Assembly (NCBI RefSeq): GCF_000380025.1
Contig: NZ_KB904183.1
Coordinates: forward strand, 33,344-97,343
DNA length: 64,000 nt
Origin: Streptococcus entericus DSM 14446
GTDB lineage: Bacteria; Bacillota; Bacilli; Lactobacillales; Streptococcaceae
Reading direction: 5' to 3'
This document shows, in pieces, positions 37,198 through 47,769 of the stretch (the stretch's first letter is position 1; each line of letters opens with the position of its first letter). A program made the translations under genes and the position numbers. The notes under the pieces were generated by a model. It was not told where the DNA came from and made no database searches. It saw nothing but the letters and a program-made list of their open reading frames with translations.

Positions 37198-38295
37198 ATG
37201 GATTATAAGGAATTGAAATTAGAGACGCAGCTGGCGCAGGCAGGTATTCGGATGGACGAGCAGACTGGGGCTTTGGTGTCGCCCATCCACTTCTCAACGA
37301 CCTACCAGCACCCAGAGTTTGGTCAGTCGACAGGTTTTGACTACACCCGCACTAAAAACCCTACCCGCACTAACTTGGAGCGAACCTTGGCGGCGATTGA
37401 GGGAGCAGATTATGCGATGGCGACTAGCTCAGGCATGAGTGCGCTTATGCTGGCCATGGAGATTTTCCCTGTGGGGGCAAAAGTGCTAGCCTGCCGTGAC
37501 CTTTATGGTGGGTCCTTCCGCTGGTTTGATAAGGTAGAGCAGCAAGGGCGGTTTCGTTTTGTCTATGCCAATACAGAAGATGATATGCTGACGTTACTGG
37601 ATGAGACGGTGGATGTGGTTTTCATCGAAACGCCGACCAATCCGCTGATGAACGAGTTTGATATTGCGACAATTGCTCGTAAGGCTAAGACTGTCGGAGC
37701 TAAAACCGTCGTTGATAATACCTTCTATACACCGATTTATCAGCGGCCAATTGAATTGGGGGCAGATTTAGTCATTCACTCGGCGACCAAGTACTTGGGT
37801 GGGCACAACGATGTGCTGGCTGGAGCTGTAATCACTAATGATCAAGCCATCTACGATCAGCTCTTTTTCAATCTCAACACAACAGGGATTGTCTTGTCGC
37901 CTTTTGACAGTTACATGCTCATGCGAGGGCTCAAGACCCTCAAGCTTCGTATGGAAAAAGCTACCGCTAATGCCCGTGACTTGGTCAGCCATCTGGAGAA
38001 CTCTCCTCACATCAAGGAAGTCCTTTATCCAGGGAAGGGTGGCATGCTGTCCATCAAGCTGCAAGACGAGCGCAAGATTCCAAGTTTGCTCAATAAGTTA
38101 CAGATTTTCACCTTTGCGGAAAGTTTGGGTGGGGTTGAGAGTCTAATCACCTATCCGACGACCCAAACGCATGCGGATATTCCTGCTGAGACCCGTCATG
38201 CCTACGGTTTGACTGACGACTTGCTCCGTCTGTCCATCGGTATTGAGGATGTGACTGATTTGATTTGGGATTTAGAACAGGCGCTAGCTGACTAG
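37198..38295 (+). CDS. Cystathionine gamma-synthase/lyase family PLP enzyme
   Basis: The 365-aa enzyme belongs to the Cys/Met metabolism PLP family. The PLP lysine is in HSATKYLGGHNDVLAG (about residues 195-210), preceded by VFIETPTNPLMNEFDI and VVDNTFYTP. The C-terminal LGGVESLITYPTTQTHADIP is standard. It could be a cystathionine gamma-synthase (MetB) or O-acylhomoserine-type enzyme; pairing with the PatB/MalY lyase two genes on favours transsulfuration to homocysteine. ATG 37198 follows GGAGA with 5-nt spacing and is preferred to ATG 37186. Confidence 0.85.
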   Translation: MDYKELKLETQLAQAGIRMDEQTGALVSPIHFSTTYQHPEFGQSTGFDYTRTKNPTRTNLERTLAAIEGADYAMATSSGMSALMLAMEIFPVGAKVLACRDLYGGSFRWFDKVEQQGRFRFVYANTEDDMLTLLDETVDVVFIETPTNPLMNEFDIATIARKAKTVGAKTVVDNTFYTPIYQRPIELGADLVIHSATKYLGGHNDVLAGAVITNDQAIYDQLFFNLNTTGIVLSPFDSYMLMRGLKTLKLRMEKATANARDLVSHLENSPHIKEVLYPGKGGMLSIKLQDERKIPSLLNKLQIFTFAESLGGVESLITYPTTQTHADIPAETRHAYGLTDDLLRLSIGIEDVTDLIWDLEQALAD

Positions 38296-38304
38296 GGGGA
38301 TAAG

Positions 38305-38760
38305 ATGCCAAAAACAGAAGCAGTTATCTTAACCAACATGTGCATGGTGACAGATGGGACCAAGGTCTTGGTGCAGAACCGTAAAGACCCTGACTGGCCT
38401 GGTCTTGTTTTTCCAGGTGGGAAAATTGAACCACAAGAAAGTGTTGTCCAATCTGTCATCCGTGAAGTTAAAGAAGAAACAGGATTGACAGTTTCCGATT
38501 TGCAACTCTGCGGGATTAAGCAGTTTACCCATAATAAAGGTCTATATCGCTACATTGTCTTTCTTTACAAGACCAGTACCTTTTCAGGTGACTTGAGCTC
38601 GTCTGATGAGGGGGAGGTCTTCTGGATGGAACGATCAGAGCTTACAGCGGCTGATTTAGCGGACGGTTTTGCAGAGATGCTGCCGATTTTTGAAGACGAG
38701 AAGCTATCTGAACTTTACTTTTACCACGATCAGGATGACTGGCACTACCGCCACCTTTAA
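38305..38760 (+). CDS. Nudix hydrolase, 8-oxo-dGTP diphosphatase-like
   Basis: The 151-aa protein has an intact Nudix box, GGKIEPQESVVQSVIREVKEETGL (about 34-57; REVKEE metal-binding helix), after LVFP. The size and start (VILTNMCMVTDGTKVLVQNRKDPDWPG) match streptococcal MutT-like 8-oxo-dGTP hydrolases. It lies 10 bp after the PLP enzyme and 15 bp before patB, inside a co-transcribed set. The substrate is inferred, not shown. Confidence 0.85.
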   Translation: MPKTEAVILTNMCMVTDGTKVLVQNRKDPDWPGLVFPGGKIEPQESVVQSVIREVKEETGLTVSDLQLCGIKQFTHNKGLYRYIVFLYKTSTFSGDLSSSDEGEVFWMERSELTAADLADGFAEMLPIFEDEKLSELYFYHDQDDWHYRHL

Positions 38761-38774
38761 AGGAGGAAGATGCG

Positions 38775-39950
38775 ATGACACGATATAATTTCACCAGCTT
38801 ACCAGACCGTCTCGCCACCAATGCGATTAAGTGGCAAAAGACGCGTGAGGACAAGGACTTATTGCCGTTGTGGATTGCGGACATGGACTTTCAGGTTTTT
38901 CCTGAGATGACTGCTGCCCTGACCCAGTTTGCCCAGCGCTCGGTCTTTGGTTACGATGCGCCAGCTGATAGCCTTTTTGAAGCGATTATCGACTGGGAGA
39001 AAACCCAGCATGGGGTTGAGGTGGCACGCGAGGACATCGTTCTCATTGAGGGGGCTGTGCCAGCCATTTCAACGGCGATTCAGGCCTTTACGGAGGAAGG
39101 AGACGCTGTCCTGATCAACACCCCTGTTTACCCCCCTTTTGCTCGCTCGGTCAAGCTCAATAAACGCAAACTTGTGACTAACTCGCTGGTCGTTGAGGAC
39201 GGTCGTTTTGCCATTGATTTCGATCAGCTGGAGCGTGACATTGTCGACAATAGCGTGAAGCTCTATATTTTCTGTAATCCTCATAACCCTGGTGGGCGAG
39301 TTTGGGACATGGCAGAGCTGAAACGTTTGGGGGAGATTTGCCGTCAGTATGGGGTCATCATGGTGTCTGATGAAATCCATCAGGACTTGACCCTCTGGGG
39401 CAAGAGACATCAGTCTTTTTATACAGTGGATCGCAGTTTTGCTGAGTTTGCTATTATTTTGGCTTCAGCAACTAAGACCTTTAATATCGCAGGAACAAAG
39501 AACAGTTTTGTCCTTATTAAGAATCCTGACTTGAGGAAAGCATTTACCGACCGTCAGCTGGCCAACAACCAACATGAGATTTCAAACCTCGGTTTTGTGG
39601 CTACGGAGGTGGCCTTGAGGGAAGGGCTACCGTGGTTGACAGAACTAAAAGTGGTGTTGGAAGATAATATCAGCGACCTGCTCGGCTATTTTGCCAAAGA
39701 ACTCCCAGACCTTAGGGTTATGAGACCAGAGGCGACTTATCTGCTTTGGCTGGATTTTTCTGCTTATGGGCTCAAGCACAGTGAGGTTGCGAGACGTTTG
39801 GAGGAAGAGGCCAAGGTGCAGCTCAATGACGGGCTGACCTTTGGGCGCGAGGGCAAGTGCTGTTTCCGTCTCAATGCCGCTGCACCTAAAGCCCTTATTA
39901 TGGAAGCTGCTGCGCGGATCGCAGGAGCATTTAACAATGAAAGGACATGA
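38775..39950 (+). CDS. Cystathionine beta-lyase of the PatB/MalY family
   Basis: This 391-aa fold-type I PLP enzyme has the PatB/MalY start, including DLLPLWIADMDF (about residues 29-40). The PLP lysine is in ASATKTFNIAGTKNSF (about 230-245), and CNPHNPGGRVW binds the cofactor. It cleaves cystathionine to homocysteine, pyruvate and ammonia; such enzymes also release sulfide from cysteine. Together with the upstream cystathionine-family enzyme it forms a transsulfuration pair. Its stop overlaps an ATG of the peptidase gene. Confidence 0.88.
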   Translation: MTRYNFTSLPDRLATNAIKWQKTREDKDLLPLWIADMDFQVFPEMTAALTQFAQRSVFGYDAPADSLFEAIIDWEKTQHGVEVAREDIVLIEGAVPAISTAIQAFTEEGDAVLINTPVYPPFARSVKLNKRKLVTNSLVVEDGRFAIDFDQLERDIVDNSVKLYIFCNPHNPGGRVWDMAELKRLGEICRQYGVIMVSDEIHQDLTLWGKRHQSFYTVDRSFAEFAIILASATKTFNIAGTKNSFVLIKNPDLRKAFTDRQLANNQHEISNLGFVATEVALREGLPWLTELKVVLEDNISDLLGYFAKELPDLRVMRPEATYLLWLDFSAYGLKHSEVARRLEEEAKVQLNDGLTFGREGKCCFRLNAAAPKALIMEAAARIAGAFNNERT

Positions 39951-39955
39951 TGAAC

Positions 39956-41011
39956 ATGACACGTTTAGAACGGTTTTTAGAGAAATTGAGGGCTGAAGAG
40001 CTTGATGGCTTTTTGGTGACGGGTGAGAAAAATATTTATTACCTGACAGGATTTTGGGGCTCTGCTGGAACGGTTTTTATCAGCCAGCAACGCCGTATTT
40101 TTGTCACCGATAGTCGCTATATCCTCATCGCTAAGCAGGTGATTACTGACTTTGAAGTGGTGGATAGCCGCGATGCGCTGGGTGAGATTGCTCGGCTCAT
40201 TGCCGATGAGCAACTGGCTACTATCGGTTTTGACAATCAGATATCTTATGCTTATTATCAGGCACTGGCTAACCGCTTTGAGGGTTATGAGCTCAAGCCT
40301 GTTTATGGATTTGTGGAAGAGTTGCGTCAGATTAAAGACGCTTCTGAGCTTGCCATCATTCGTCAGGCCTGCCAGATTTCTGACCAAGCTTTCTTGGATG
40401 CGCTGGACTTTATCAAACCTGGCAAGACCGAGCGTGAGGTAGCTAACTTCCTCGACTTTCGCATGCGTGAGCTAGGGGCAACTGGCGTGTCCTTTGAGAC
40501 CATCGTTGCTTCAGGATACCGCTCTGCCATGCCCCATGGGGTCGCTAGCGACAAGGTTATCGCTCAGCATGAGAGCCTGACGCTGGATTTTGGTTGTGTT
40601 TTTGAGCATTATGTGAGCGACATGACGCGGACCATTCACATCGGGCAGACGACCGACGAGGAGCGTGCCATTTATGAGGTTGCCCTGCAGGCTAATGCTG
40701 CGCTGATTGAGCGAGCACAGGCTGGGCTCAGTTTCGCAGACTATGACGGGGTGCCGAGAGGCATCATTGCTGACGCTGGCTATGGGGAGCATTTTACCCA
40801 CGGTATCGGTCACGGCATGGGACTGGATGTTCATGAGGAGCCGTTTTTCGGTCGTGGTACTGGTCACTTGCAGGCTGGTATGGTGGTGACTGATGAACCT
40901 GGGATTTACCTCGATGGGCGCTACGGTGTCCGTATCGAAGATGACCTCTATATCACCGAAACAGGCTGCGAAGTCCTGACCAAGGCGCCTAAGGAATTGA
41001 TTGTGTTATAA
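39956..41011 (+). CDS. Xaa-Pro peptidase (aminopeptidase P/PepQ family)
   Basis: The 351-aa pita-bread metallopeptidase has a creatinase-N domain (about 1-125) and a catalytic domain. The five metal ligands are in [17 protein letters not shown] (two Asp), [16 protein letters not shown] (His), TDEPGIYL (Glu) and GVRIEDD (Glu). It cleaves N-terminal X-Pro or X-Pro dipeptides in the cytosol. Three in-frame ATG (39947, 39950, 39956) are possible after AAGGA; I use the one starting [11 protein letters not shown], and the true start could be 6 nt earlier. Confidence 0.9.
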   Translation: MTRLERFLEKLRAEELDGFLVTGEKNIYYLTGFWGSAGTVFISQQRRIFVTDSRYILIAKQVITDFEVVDSRDALGEIARLIADEQLATIGFDNQISYAYYQALANRFEGYELKPVYGFVEELRQIKDASELAIIRQACQISDQAFLDALDFIKPGKTEREVANFLDFRMRELGATGVSFETIVASGYRSAMPHGVASDKVIAQHESLTLDFGCVFEHYVSDMTRTIHIGQTTDEERAIYEVALQANAALIERAQAGLSFADYDGVPRGIIADAGYGEHFTHGIGHGMGLDVHEEPFFGRGTGHLQAGMVVTDEPGIYLDGRYGVRIEDDLYITETGCEVLTKAPKELIVL

Positions 41012-41027
41012 GCATAGGAGAAAAGAG

Positions 41028-41480
41028 ATGAGCAATCGCCTATCCTGGGAAGACTATTTCATGGCAAATGCCGAACTGATTTCCAAGCGGTCAACGTGTG
41101 ACCGTGCCTTTGTTGGTGCAGTTCTGGTCAAGGATAACCGCATCATTGCCACGGGCTACAACGGCGGGGTATCAGCAACTGATAACTGCGATGATGCAGG
41201 GCATTATATGGAAGATGGGCACTGTATTCGCACTGTCCATGCGGAGATGAATGCGCTCATTCAGTGCGCCAAGGAGGGGATTTCGACCAATGGGACGGAG
41301 CTTTACGTGACCCATTTCCCTTGTATCAACTGCACCAAGGCTCTCTTGCAAGCAGGCATCAGTAAGATTACCTACAAAACAGCTTATCGGTCTCATCCCT
41401 TTGCCATTGCCCTCATGGACAAGAAAGGCGTTACCTGTGTCCAACACGATGTACCGACCTTGACCTTGGGGGGAAAATAG
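41028..41480 (+). CDS. comEB: dCMP deaminase-like protein (ComEB)
   Basis: This 150-aa zinc deaminase has HAEMNAL (about 73-79; His and catalytic Glu) and PCINC (about 100-104; two Cys ligands), the signatures of ComEB/deoxycytidylate deaminase. It would convert dCMP to dUMP for thymidylate synthesis. Other comE genes are not adjacent. GAAAAGAG precedes the ATG; the longer frame starting at 41001 lacks a ribosome binding site. Confidence 0.92.
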   Translation: MSNRLSWEDYFMANAELISKRSTCDRAFVGAVLVKDNRIIATGYNGGVSATDNCDDAGHYMEDGHCIRTVHAEMNALIQCAKEGISTNGTELYVTHFPCINCTKALLQAGISKITYKTAYRSHPFAIALMDKKGVTCVQHDVPTLTLGGK

Positions 41481-41514
41481 CCCTATCTGGCTAGCATAAG
41501 TAAGGAGAAATCTG

Positions 41515-42135
41515 ATGAAAAGATCGTCTATTTTAGTTCAGTTGCTTCTAAGTTCTTTGGGTCTTGTCGCCTGTAGTCAACAAGTTCAGAAACCGACCGC
41601 CCCATCTTCGTCGCAACTATCAACAACAACGAATACAGCGACCAGTTCGACGTCTTCGTCATCGACGACCACTAAACCTGCATCTTCTGAGCGGACGGGG
41701 GGGTGGACGGAAGAAAAATCTGCTCAGTTGAAAGACTATATCTTAACCGACTGGGGACCGGCTTTGGGGCAAACCTATAAATCTTACACGCCAGCAACTT
41801 TAGGAAACTTTTTTGGGGTGCCGATTCCAGATGGCGTATTGACAGCAACTGCTACCATGACTGCAGATATGAATGGTCAAACCCCAGAACTCTTCTGGAG
41901 CATGGACGGTCATGCCCAGTCAAATCAGCTTGCGGTCGTAGCAGTCTATGCGGACAGTGAGGACAATCGTTCTATGTCCCAACACCTTTACCTTTTCACG
42001 CTTAATCCTCAAGGTGAAGGCCAGGTTTGGATTACCCAGCAGAACCAAGGCAACCCAGAAAACCGACTGTATTTTACAGAAACAAAGAACGAGGATCTGA
42101 GACACTTCTTTACTCAATTGGTTGGTCAACCATAA
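41515..42135 (+). CDS. DUF4767 lipoprotein
   Basis: The 206-aa protein has a lipoprotein signal (lipobox LVAC, Cys20) and a long Ser/Thr-rich linker (about 21-62) that would lift the domain off the membrane. The domain begins GGWTEEKSAQLKDYILTDWGPALGQTYKSYTP, which is the DUF4767 pattern. The function is unknown. It follows comEB by 35 bp; AAGGAG precedes the ATG. Confidence 0.82.
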   Translation: MKRSSILVQLLLSSLGLVACSQQVQKPTAPSSSQLSTTTNTATSSTSSSSTTTKPASSERTGGWTEEKSAQLKDYILTDWGPALGQTYKSYTPATLGNFFGVPIPDGVLTATATMTADMNGQTPELFWSMDGHAQSNQLAVVAVYADSEDNRSMSQHLYLFTLNPQGEGQVWITQQNQGNPENRLYFTETKNEDLRHFFTQLVGQP

Positions 42136-42244
42136 TTGAACCTCTTAAGCTGGAGTTATGGCAGTCATTGTTTTGAGGAGATGTTTTGGTCTTTGCTCTG
42201 CCATTTCCCAAAAGAAAAGATTTGAGTAAATAGCCCATTTGTGG

Positions 42245-42250
42245 TAAAAT
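42245..42250 (+). promoter_or_regulatory. -10 box of efp
   Basis: TGG-TAAAAT lies 35 bp before the efp start codon. Confidence 0.5.
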
Positions 42251-42284
42251 GAAGTGATAATATGAATTTTAGAGGTGAATACAC

Positions 42285-42845
42285 ATGATTGAAGCAAGTA
42301 AATTACGTGCGGGCATGACCTTTGTTGCCGCTGATGGCAAGTTGATTAGAGTGTTAGAAGCTAGCCACCATAAGCCAGGTAAAGGCAACACCATTATGCG
42401 GATGAAATTGCGCGATGTGCGTTCAGGGTCAACGTTTGATACGACTTACCGTCCAGATGAAAAGTTTGAGCAAGCCATCATCGAGTCTGTGCCAGCTCAG
42501 TACCTCTACCAGATGGATGGAACAGCTTTCTTCATGAACCTAGAGACTTATGACCAGTACGAAATCCCAGTGGCCAATGTCGAAGAAGAGCTTAAATACA
42601 TCCTTGAAAATGCTGAAGTGAAAATCCAATTCTTTGGCACAGAAGTGATTGGTGTTACTGTTCCAACAACGGTTGAATTGACGGTTGTTGACACACAACC
42701 ATCTATCAAAGGAGCAACCGTGACAGGTTCAGGTAAACCAGCGACTCTTGAGACAGGTCTGGTGGTTAACGTCCCAGACTTTATCGAAATCGGTCAGAAA
42801 TTGATCATTAACACAGCTGAGGGTACTTATATTTCTCGTGCCTAG
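42285..42845 (+). CDS. efp: Translation elongation factor P
   Basis: The 186-aa protein has KOW-like domain I with the loop [12 protein letters not shown] (about 29-40; the Lys is the position that is modified in many species), the EF-P signature in domain II and an OB-fold C-terminus ending [14 protein letters not shown]. It rescues ribosomes stalled at polyproline. It leads into asp23-like and nusB, the standard streptococcal order. Confidence 0.97.
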   Translation: MIEASKLRAGMTFVAADGKLIRVLEASHHKPGKGNTIMRMKLRDVRSGSTFDTTYRPDEKFEQAIIESVPAQYLYQMDGTAFFMNLETYDQYEIPVANVEEELKYILENAEVKIQFFGTEVIGVTVPTTVELTVVDTQPSIKGATVTGSGKPATLETGLVVNVPDFIEIGQKLIINTAEGTYISRA

Positions 42846-42899
42846 GGCAATGAGTAGAGCATAGCTTGGCAGTATTGCCAAGACAGAAAGGACGAAAAG

Positions 42900-43289
42900 A
42901 TGACACAAGTAGCAGTTGGTGATATTGTTATCGCTCCTCGTGTATTGGAGGTCATTACTGGTATCGCAACAACCAAAGTTGAGGGGGTTCACTCGCTCCA
43001 CAACAAAAAAGTGGCGGATACCTTTAGTAAAACTAGCCTTGGTCGCGGTGTCTATATCGATGGTTTAGAAGATGGTAGCTTGGCAGTTGATCTTTATGTT
43101 TATCTCGAGTATGGGGTCAATGTTCCAGCCGTTTCGATTGCTATCCAAAAAGCTGTAAAGGCTGCGATTCATGACATGGCAGAGTTGGATGTTTCTGCCG
43201 TTAACGTACATGTCGTGGGGATTGTGGCGGATAAGACACCTAAACCAGATCTCAAATCCCTCTTTGACGAGGATTTTCTGGATGACTAA
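42900..43289 (+). CDS. Asp23/Gls24 family envelope stress response protein
   Basis: The 129-aa protein shows the Asp23 core: [27 protein letters not shown], then [23 protein letters not shown], then [29 protein letters not shown]. Members collect at the membrane and respond to envelope stress. It overlaps nusB by 8 nt; GAAAGGA precedes the ATG. Confidence 0.92.
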   Translation: MTQVAVGDIVIAPRVLEVITGIATTKVEGVHSLHNKKVADTFSKTSLGRGVYIDGLEDGSLAVDLYVYLEYGVNVPAVSIAIQKAVKAAIHDMAELDVSAVNVHVVGIVADKTPKPDLKSLFDEDFLDD

Positions 43290-43710
43290 GGCAATAACAG
43301 ACAGCAGACGTGACTTACGGGAGCGCGCCTTTCAGGCGCTTCTCAGTTTAGAATTTGGTGGAGATGTGGTGACAGCTAGCCAGTTCGCCTATACGCATGA
43401 TAAGGATTTTGCAGAAGATGATGTGGTGAACGTGCCAGTCTTTTTGCTCAGTTTGGTTCAAGGTGTGACTACCCATAGGATTGAACTAGATGCACAAATT
43501 GAAACCAAGCTCAAGACAAAGTGGAGCTTGGAGCGTTTAACTTTAGTTGATAAAACGCTTCTTCGCTTGGGGTTATACGAGATGGTTTATTTCGATGAAA
43601 CCCCTGATCGCGTCGCTCTTAACGAGATTATCGAGATTGCCAAGACCTATTCTGATACGACTTCAAGCAAATTTGTCAATGGGCTGTTGAGACAGTTTAT
43701 CACTGAATAA
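43282..43710 (+). CDS. nusB: Transcription antitermination protein NusB
   Basis: The 142-aa helical protein matches NusB, with [18 protein letters not shown] at the start (RNA-binding Arg-rich region) and [43 protein letters not shown] at the end. It forms the NusB-S10 complex on boxA of rRNA operons. The start overlaps the Asp23-like gene, so translation is coupled. Confidence 0.95.
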   Translation: MTKAITDSRRDLRERAFQALLSLEFGGDVVTASQFAYTHDKDFAEDDVVNVPVFLLSLVQGVTTHRIELDAQIETKLKTKWSLERLTLVDKTLLRLGLYEMVYFDETPDRVALNEIIEIAKTYSDTTSSKFVNGLLRQFITE

Positions 43711-43716
43711 GGTAAC

Positions 43717-43742
43717 AAGAGTTGGGCTTCCCAGCTCTTTTG
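43717..43742 (+). terminator. Terminator after nusB, overlapping the araT promoter
   Basis: AAGAGTTGGG and CCCAGCTCTT form a 10-bp stem with loop CTT; the short T-run merges with TGG-TATAAT (43744-43749). Confidence 0.7.
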
Positions 43743-43743
43743 G

Positions 43744-43749
43744 TATAAT
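43744..43749 (+). promoter_or_regulatory. -10 box of araT operon
   Basis: TGG-TATAAT, extended -10; leaves a leader of about 130 nt before araT with no ORF or recognized riboswitch. Confidence 0.6.
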
Positions 43750-43888
43750 GGAAGAACACATCACTAAAAACCTTGCAAGGGAGTTTTAACAACTTTGTAG
43801 CTGTTCCCTTCCTGTGACTGATAGGAGATGTTCTGTTGTTATCAATCGGAGAATAGTTGATCTGTTTTTCGGCTAACAAGGAGGTTTT

Positions 43889-45064
43889 ATGTCACTGTCC
43901 AATCGTTTTAATAAAAATTTAGACCGGATTGAGGTTTCTCTCATTCGGCAATTTGACCAGTCGATTTCGAGCATTCCTGGAATCGTTCGTCTAACCTTGG
44001 GGGAACCGGACTTTACCACGCCCGACCATGTCAAGGAAGCAGCCAAGGCTGCCATCGATGCTAATAAGAGCCATTACACAGGTATGGCAGGCTTGTTAGA
44101 GCTACGTCAGGCAGCTGCTGACTTTGTGCGTGACAAGTACCAGCTCAGCTATGACCCTGACAAGGAAGTTCTCGTGACCATCGGGGCAACAGAGGCTTTG
44201 TCAGCAACCTTGACAGCTATCTTAGAGGCGGGTGATACCGTGCTTTTGCCAGCACCTGCTTACCCTGGCTATGAACCAATCGTCAACCTCATGGGCGCGG
44301 ATGTTGTTGAGATTGATACCAGGGCCAACGGCTTTGTCCTGACGCCTGATATGCTGGAGGCGGCTATCCTTGAGCAAGGGGATAAGCTCAAGGCAGTTAT
44401 CCTTAATTACCCAACGAATCCGACAGGGGTAACGTATTCGCGAGAAGAGATTAAGGCTCTGGCGGATGTGTTGCGCAAGTACGAGATTTTTGTCATCAGT
44501 GACGAGGTCTACTCAGAGCTGACCTATACTGATGAGTCCCATGTATCTATCGGAGAATACCTCCGCGACCAAACTGTGGTCATAAATGGCTTGTCTAAAT
44601 CCCATGCCATGACTGGCTGGCGACTGGGCTTGATTTTTGCGCCTGAAGCGATTGCCAAGCAGCTGATTAAGAGCCACCAGTACCTGGTGACAGCTGCCAA
44701 CACGGCGACCCAGTACGCAGCTATTGCAGCTCTGACGGTCGGCAAAGACGATGCTCTGCCGATGAAGGCGGAGTACATCAAGCGTCGTGACTACATCATC
44801 GAGCAGATGACCGCTATGAATTTTGAGATTATCCGTCCAAATGGCGCCTTTTATATCTTCGCTAAAATTCCCGTCAAAGAAGGACAAGATTCTTTCGCGT
44901 TTTTGCAAGAGTTTGCCCAGCAAAAGGCTGTTGCCTTGATTCCGGGTGTGGCCTTTGGTCAGTACGGTGAAGGCTACCTGCGGATTTCCTATGCGGCTTC
45001 TATGGAGACTATTCAGGTAGCTATGGAGCGGCTCAAAGAATTTATGGTCCAGTATGGAGCTTAG
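43889..45064 (+). CDS. Class I aminotransferase (AraT/PatA type)
   Basis: The 391-aa PLP enzyme has the class I motif [15 protein letters not shown] (PLP Lys about residue 235) and [11 protein letters not shown]. Placement before recO and plsX matches the araT gene of streptococci, an aromatic aminotransferase; sequence alone does not fix the substrate. AAGGAGG precedes the ATG. Its last 11 nt overlap recO. Confidence 0.9.
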   Translation: MSLSNRFNKNLDRIEVSLIRQFDQSISSIPGIVRLTLGEPDFTTPDHVKEAAKAAIDANKSHYTGMAGLLELRQAAADFVRDKYQLSYDPDKEVLVTIGATEALSATLTAILEAGDTVLLPAPAYPGYEPIVNLMGADVVEIDTRANGFVLTPDMLEAAILEQGDKLKAVILNYPTNPTGVTYSREEIKALADVLRKYEIFVISDEVYSELTYTDESHVSIGEYLRDQTVVINGLSKSHAMTGWRLGLIFAPEAIAKQLIKSHQYLVTAANTATQYAAIAALTVGKDDALPMKAEYIKRRDYIIEQMTAMNFEIIRPNGAFYIFAKIPVKEGQDSFAFLQEFAQQKAVALIPGVAFGQYGEGYLRISYAASMETIQVAMERLKEFMVQYGA

Positions 45065-45821
45065 GGAGAGCAGGGGGCTAATCCTCTACAATCGTAACTA
45101 TCGTGAAGATGACAAATTGGTCAAGATATTTACCGAGCAGCTGGGCAAACGGATGTTCTTCGTCCGTCATGCGAGCCAGTCGAAACTTGCCTCGGTTATT
45201 CAGCCGTTGACTGTGGCAGATTTTATCCTAAAAATCAATGAAACAGGGCTCTCCTATATCGAGGACTATCGTTCTGTTCAGACCTTTAAGCGGATTAACG
45301 ATGATATTTTTCTACTGGCTCACGCGACTTACATCGTGGCGCTGGCAGATGCGGCAATTGTGGACAATGTCTATGATAGTCAGCTTTTTGCCTTTACTTG
45401 CAAGACCTTAGAGCTGATGGAAGAGGGCATGGATCATGAGGTTCTGACCAATATTTTTGAAATCCAGCTTTTGGATCGACTGGGTGTTCAGCTCAACTTC
45501 AACGAGTGTGTCTTCTGTCACCGAGTGGGTCAGGCCTTTGATTTTTCCTTCAAGTATTCAGGGCTTATTTGCCCTGCACATTACCATGAGGATGACCGGC
45601 GTAGCCATCTCGATCCCAATGTGCCTTATCTGCTCAATCGGTTTCAGGCCATTTCCTTTGACGACTTACAAAAAATCTCCCTAAGTCCTGAGATGAAAGC
45701 TAAACTACGGCTGGTTATCGATCAACTCTATGAGGACTATGTCGGTATCAAGCTCAAGAGTAAGACATTTATCGATGATCTTCAGAAGTGGGGAGATGTG
45801 ATGAAAAACCGAAACGGCTGA
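45054..45821 (+). CDS. recO: DNA repair protein RecO
   Basis: The 255-aa protein has an OB-fold N-terminus ([34 protein letters not shown]) and four cysteine-type positions near 150-175 ([13 protein letters not shown]...LICPAHYHE) suggesting a zinc site. It helps RecR load RecA onto SSB-coated DNA. Translation is coupled to araT by overlap. Confidence 0.95.
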   Translation: MELRESRGLILYNRNYREDDKLVKIFTEQLGKRMFFVRHASQSKLASVIQPLTVADFILKINETGLSYIEDYRSVQTFKRINDDIFLLAHATYIVALADAAIVDNVYDSQLFAFTCKTLELMEEGMDHEVLTNIFEIQLLDRLGVQLNFNECVFCHRVGQAFDFSFKYSGLICPAHYHEDDRRSHLDPNVPYLLNRFQAISFDDLQKISLSPEMKAKLRLVIDQLYEDYVGIKLKSKTFIDDLQKWGDVMKNRNG

Positions 45822-45838
45822 TTTTTCAGCTGTTTTTT
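45813..45838 (+). terminator. Terminator overlapping the recO end
   Basis: AACGGCTGA and TCAGCTGTT pair (one G-U) around TTTT and a T-run follows; the TATAAT of plsX begins at 45841. Confidence 0.75.
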
Positions 45839-45840
45839 GC

Positions 45841-45846
45841 TATAAT
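45841..45846 (+). promoter_or_regulatory. -10 box of plsX
   Basis: TGC-TATAAT lies 28 bp upstream of plsX. Confidence 0.6.
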
Positions 45847-45873
45847 TGAGAAAAACGTGAAAGGAAATGACTG

Positions 45874-46878
45874 ATGACAAAACACATCATTGCAATTGAT
45901 GCCATGGGAGGGGACCATGCTCCTCAAGCTGTGGTAGAGGGAGTTAATCGTGCTCTGGCAGAGTTCTCCGACCTATCTGTCGTGCTATATGGTAAGGAGG
46001 ATGCCATCAGGCAGTACCTTACAGCGACAGAGCGCGTGAGCATTGTCCACACGGATGAAAAAATCGACTCAAGCGATGAGCCGACGCTGGCTCTTCGTCA
46101 GAAAAAGCAGGCTTCTATGGTTTTAGCGGCTAAGAGTGTCAAGGCCGGGGAAGCTCATGCTGTCATCTCGGCAGGGAATACAGGTGCCTTGCTTGCTGCT
46201 GGACAGCTGATTATCAAGCGCATCAAGGGCATTGACCGTCCGGGTCTCATGTCCACCCTGCCAACCATGGATGGCAAGGGCTTTGACATGATGGACTTGG
46301 GAGCAAACGCAGAGAGTAAGCCCGAGCACCTGCACCAGTATGCGGTTCTAGGAACATTCTACTCCCAAAAGGTGCGTGGCATCGCCCGACCTCGTGTCGG
46401 TCTGCTCAATAACGGAACGGAATCGACCAAGGGAGACCCCTTGCGCTTAGCGGCCTATGATCTGTTGAGCAAGGACCCCGCCATTCATTTTATCGGAAAT
46501 GTTGAAGCCAGAGACCTGCTCGAGGGTGTCTGTGATGTGGTCGTTTCTGACGGATTTACGGGCAATGCAGTGCTGAAAGCCATCGAAGGAACAGGCAAAG
46601 CCGTTGTCAGTCAGGTCAAATCGGCGGTAAAAACAGGTGGCGTGCTGGCTAAAATCGGCGGTCTTCTCCTCAAATCAAGCCTGACACAGGCTTTAGGTGC
46701 CATGGACTATAAAAAAGCTGGCGGCGCCGTCCTCTTGGGTTTGAAGGCTCCAGTCGTCAAGGCTCACGGCTCATCTGATGCCACCGCAATTTACTACACA
46801 ATCAAACAGACCAGAACCATGCTGGAGAGTGGAGTTGTGGCAGCCTCTGTTCAAATGTTTTCAGAGGAGACTAATTGA
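45874..46878 (+). CDS. plsX: Phosphate acyltransferase PlsX
   Basis: The 334-aa enzyme makes acyl-phosphate from acyl-ACP for Pls[12 protein letters not shown] at the N-terminus, [12 protein letters not shown] and [12 protein letters not shown]-type ([13 protein letters not shown]) blocks are diagnostic. An acpP gene, which often follows plsX in streptococci, is missing; a terminator comes directly after. Confidence 0.95.
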   Translation: MTKHIIAIDAMGGDHAPQAVVEGVNRALAEFSDLSVVLYGKEDAIRQYLTATERVSIVHTDEKIDSSDEPTLALRQKKQASMVLAAKSVKAGEAHAVISAGNTGALLAAGQLIIKRIKGIDRPGLMSTLPTMDGKGFDMMDLGANAESKPEHLHQYAVLGTFYSQKVRGIARPRVGLLNNGTESTKGDPLRLAAYDLLSKDPAIHFIGNVEARDLLEGVCDVVVSDGFTGNAVLKAIEGTGKAVVSQVKSAVKTGGVLAKIGGLLLKSSLTQALGAMDYKKAGGAVLLGLKAPVVKAHGSSDATAIYYTIKQTRTMLESGVVAASVQMFSEETN

Positions 46879-46899
46879 AAGTTCTGATGGTATTCTCAG

Positions 46900-46933
46900 A
46901 TCCTCACGGTAGTAGCCGTGGGGATGTTTTTTT
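46900..46933 (+). terminator. Terminator of plsX
   Basis: ATCCTCACGG and CCGTGGGGAT form a 10-bp stem with loop TAGTAG, then G and seven T. Confidence 0.9.
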
Positions 46934-46937
46934 GATA

Positions 46938-46950
46938 AAAGTTCGGTTTT
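46938..46950 (-). promoter_or_regulatory. PurR box upstream of purC
   Basis: Read on the minus strand, AAAACCGAACTTT fits the streptococcal/lactococcal PurBox AWWWCCGAACWWT with no mismatch. It is 100 bp upstream of purC, consistent with PurR activation of the operon. Confidence 0.75.
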
Positions 46951-47049
46951 TGACTTGAAAAATATTATTCTCATAAAAATATTATAAAATTCCTTGAAAA
47001 AACAAATATTTTTTGTTAACATGAAGAAAAATGTTAGCGAGGTTTGTTC

Positions 47050-47769
47050 ATGTCAACTCAACTCTTATACCAAGGGAAAGCTAAAGATATTTATGGTACA
47101 GATGATCCTGACCAGATTATCTCTGTCTACAAGGATCAAGCCACCATGCTTAATGGGGCGAGAAAAGAAGAGATAGCAGGTAAAGGACGGCTCAATAATC
47201 TTATTTCTAGTCTGATTTTTGAGCGTTTAAACAAAGCCGGTGTAGCGACTCACTTTATTAAACGCTTATCAGAAACCGAACAATTAAACAAAATGGTGTC
47301 TATTATTCCTTTGGAAGTTGTGTTGCGAAATCGTACCGCAGGGTCGTTTTCCAAGCGATTTGGATTGAAAGAAGGGCTGGTTTTAGAGACACCGATTATC
47401 GAGTTTTATTATAAAAACGATGATTTGGATGATCCCTTTATCAATGATGAGCATGTGACCTTTTTGGGCTTAGCGACCAGTGATGAGGTGGCTTATCTCA
47501 AGTCAGAGACCCGTCGTATCAATGAGTTGTTGAAGGAGTGGTTTGCTGAGATTGGGCTGACCTTGGTGGATTTTAAGCTGGAATTTGGCAAGGATAAGGA
47601 TGGTCAGATTCTTTTAGCAGATGAGTTTTCGCCAGATAATTGTCGGCTCTGGGATGCGAAAGGGAACCATCTGGACAAGGATGTCTTCCGGAGAAATTTG
47701 GGGTCTTTGACGGAAGTGTATGCTAGGGTATTGGAAAGATTGCAGGCAGTAGCTGAAAAGGAGGAATAG
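47050..47769 (+). CDS. purC: SAICAR synthase
   Basis: The 239-aa enzyme joins CAIR and aspartate. [16 protein letters not shown] at the N-terminus (ATP loop), RNRTAGSF (about 95-102) and [14 protein letters not shown] (about 194-207) are diagnostic. It is the first gene of the pur operon, behind the PurBox. The ATG at 47050 with an upstream GCGAGG is used. Its stop directly precedes purL. Confidence 0.97.
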   Translation: MSTQLLYQGKAKDIYGTDDPDQIISVYKDQATMLNGARKEEIAGKGRLNNLISSLIFERLNKAGVATHFIKRLSETEQLNKMVSIIPLEVVLRNRTAGSFSKRFGLKEGLVLETPIIEFYYKNDDLDDPFINDEHVTFLGLATSDEVAYLKSETRRINELLKEWFAEIGLTLVDFKLEFGKDKDGQILLADEFSPDNCRLWDAKGNHLDKDVFRRNLGSLTEVYARVLERLQAVAEKEE

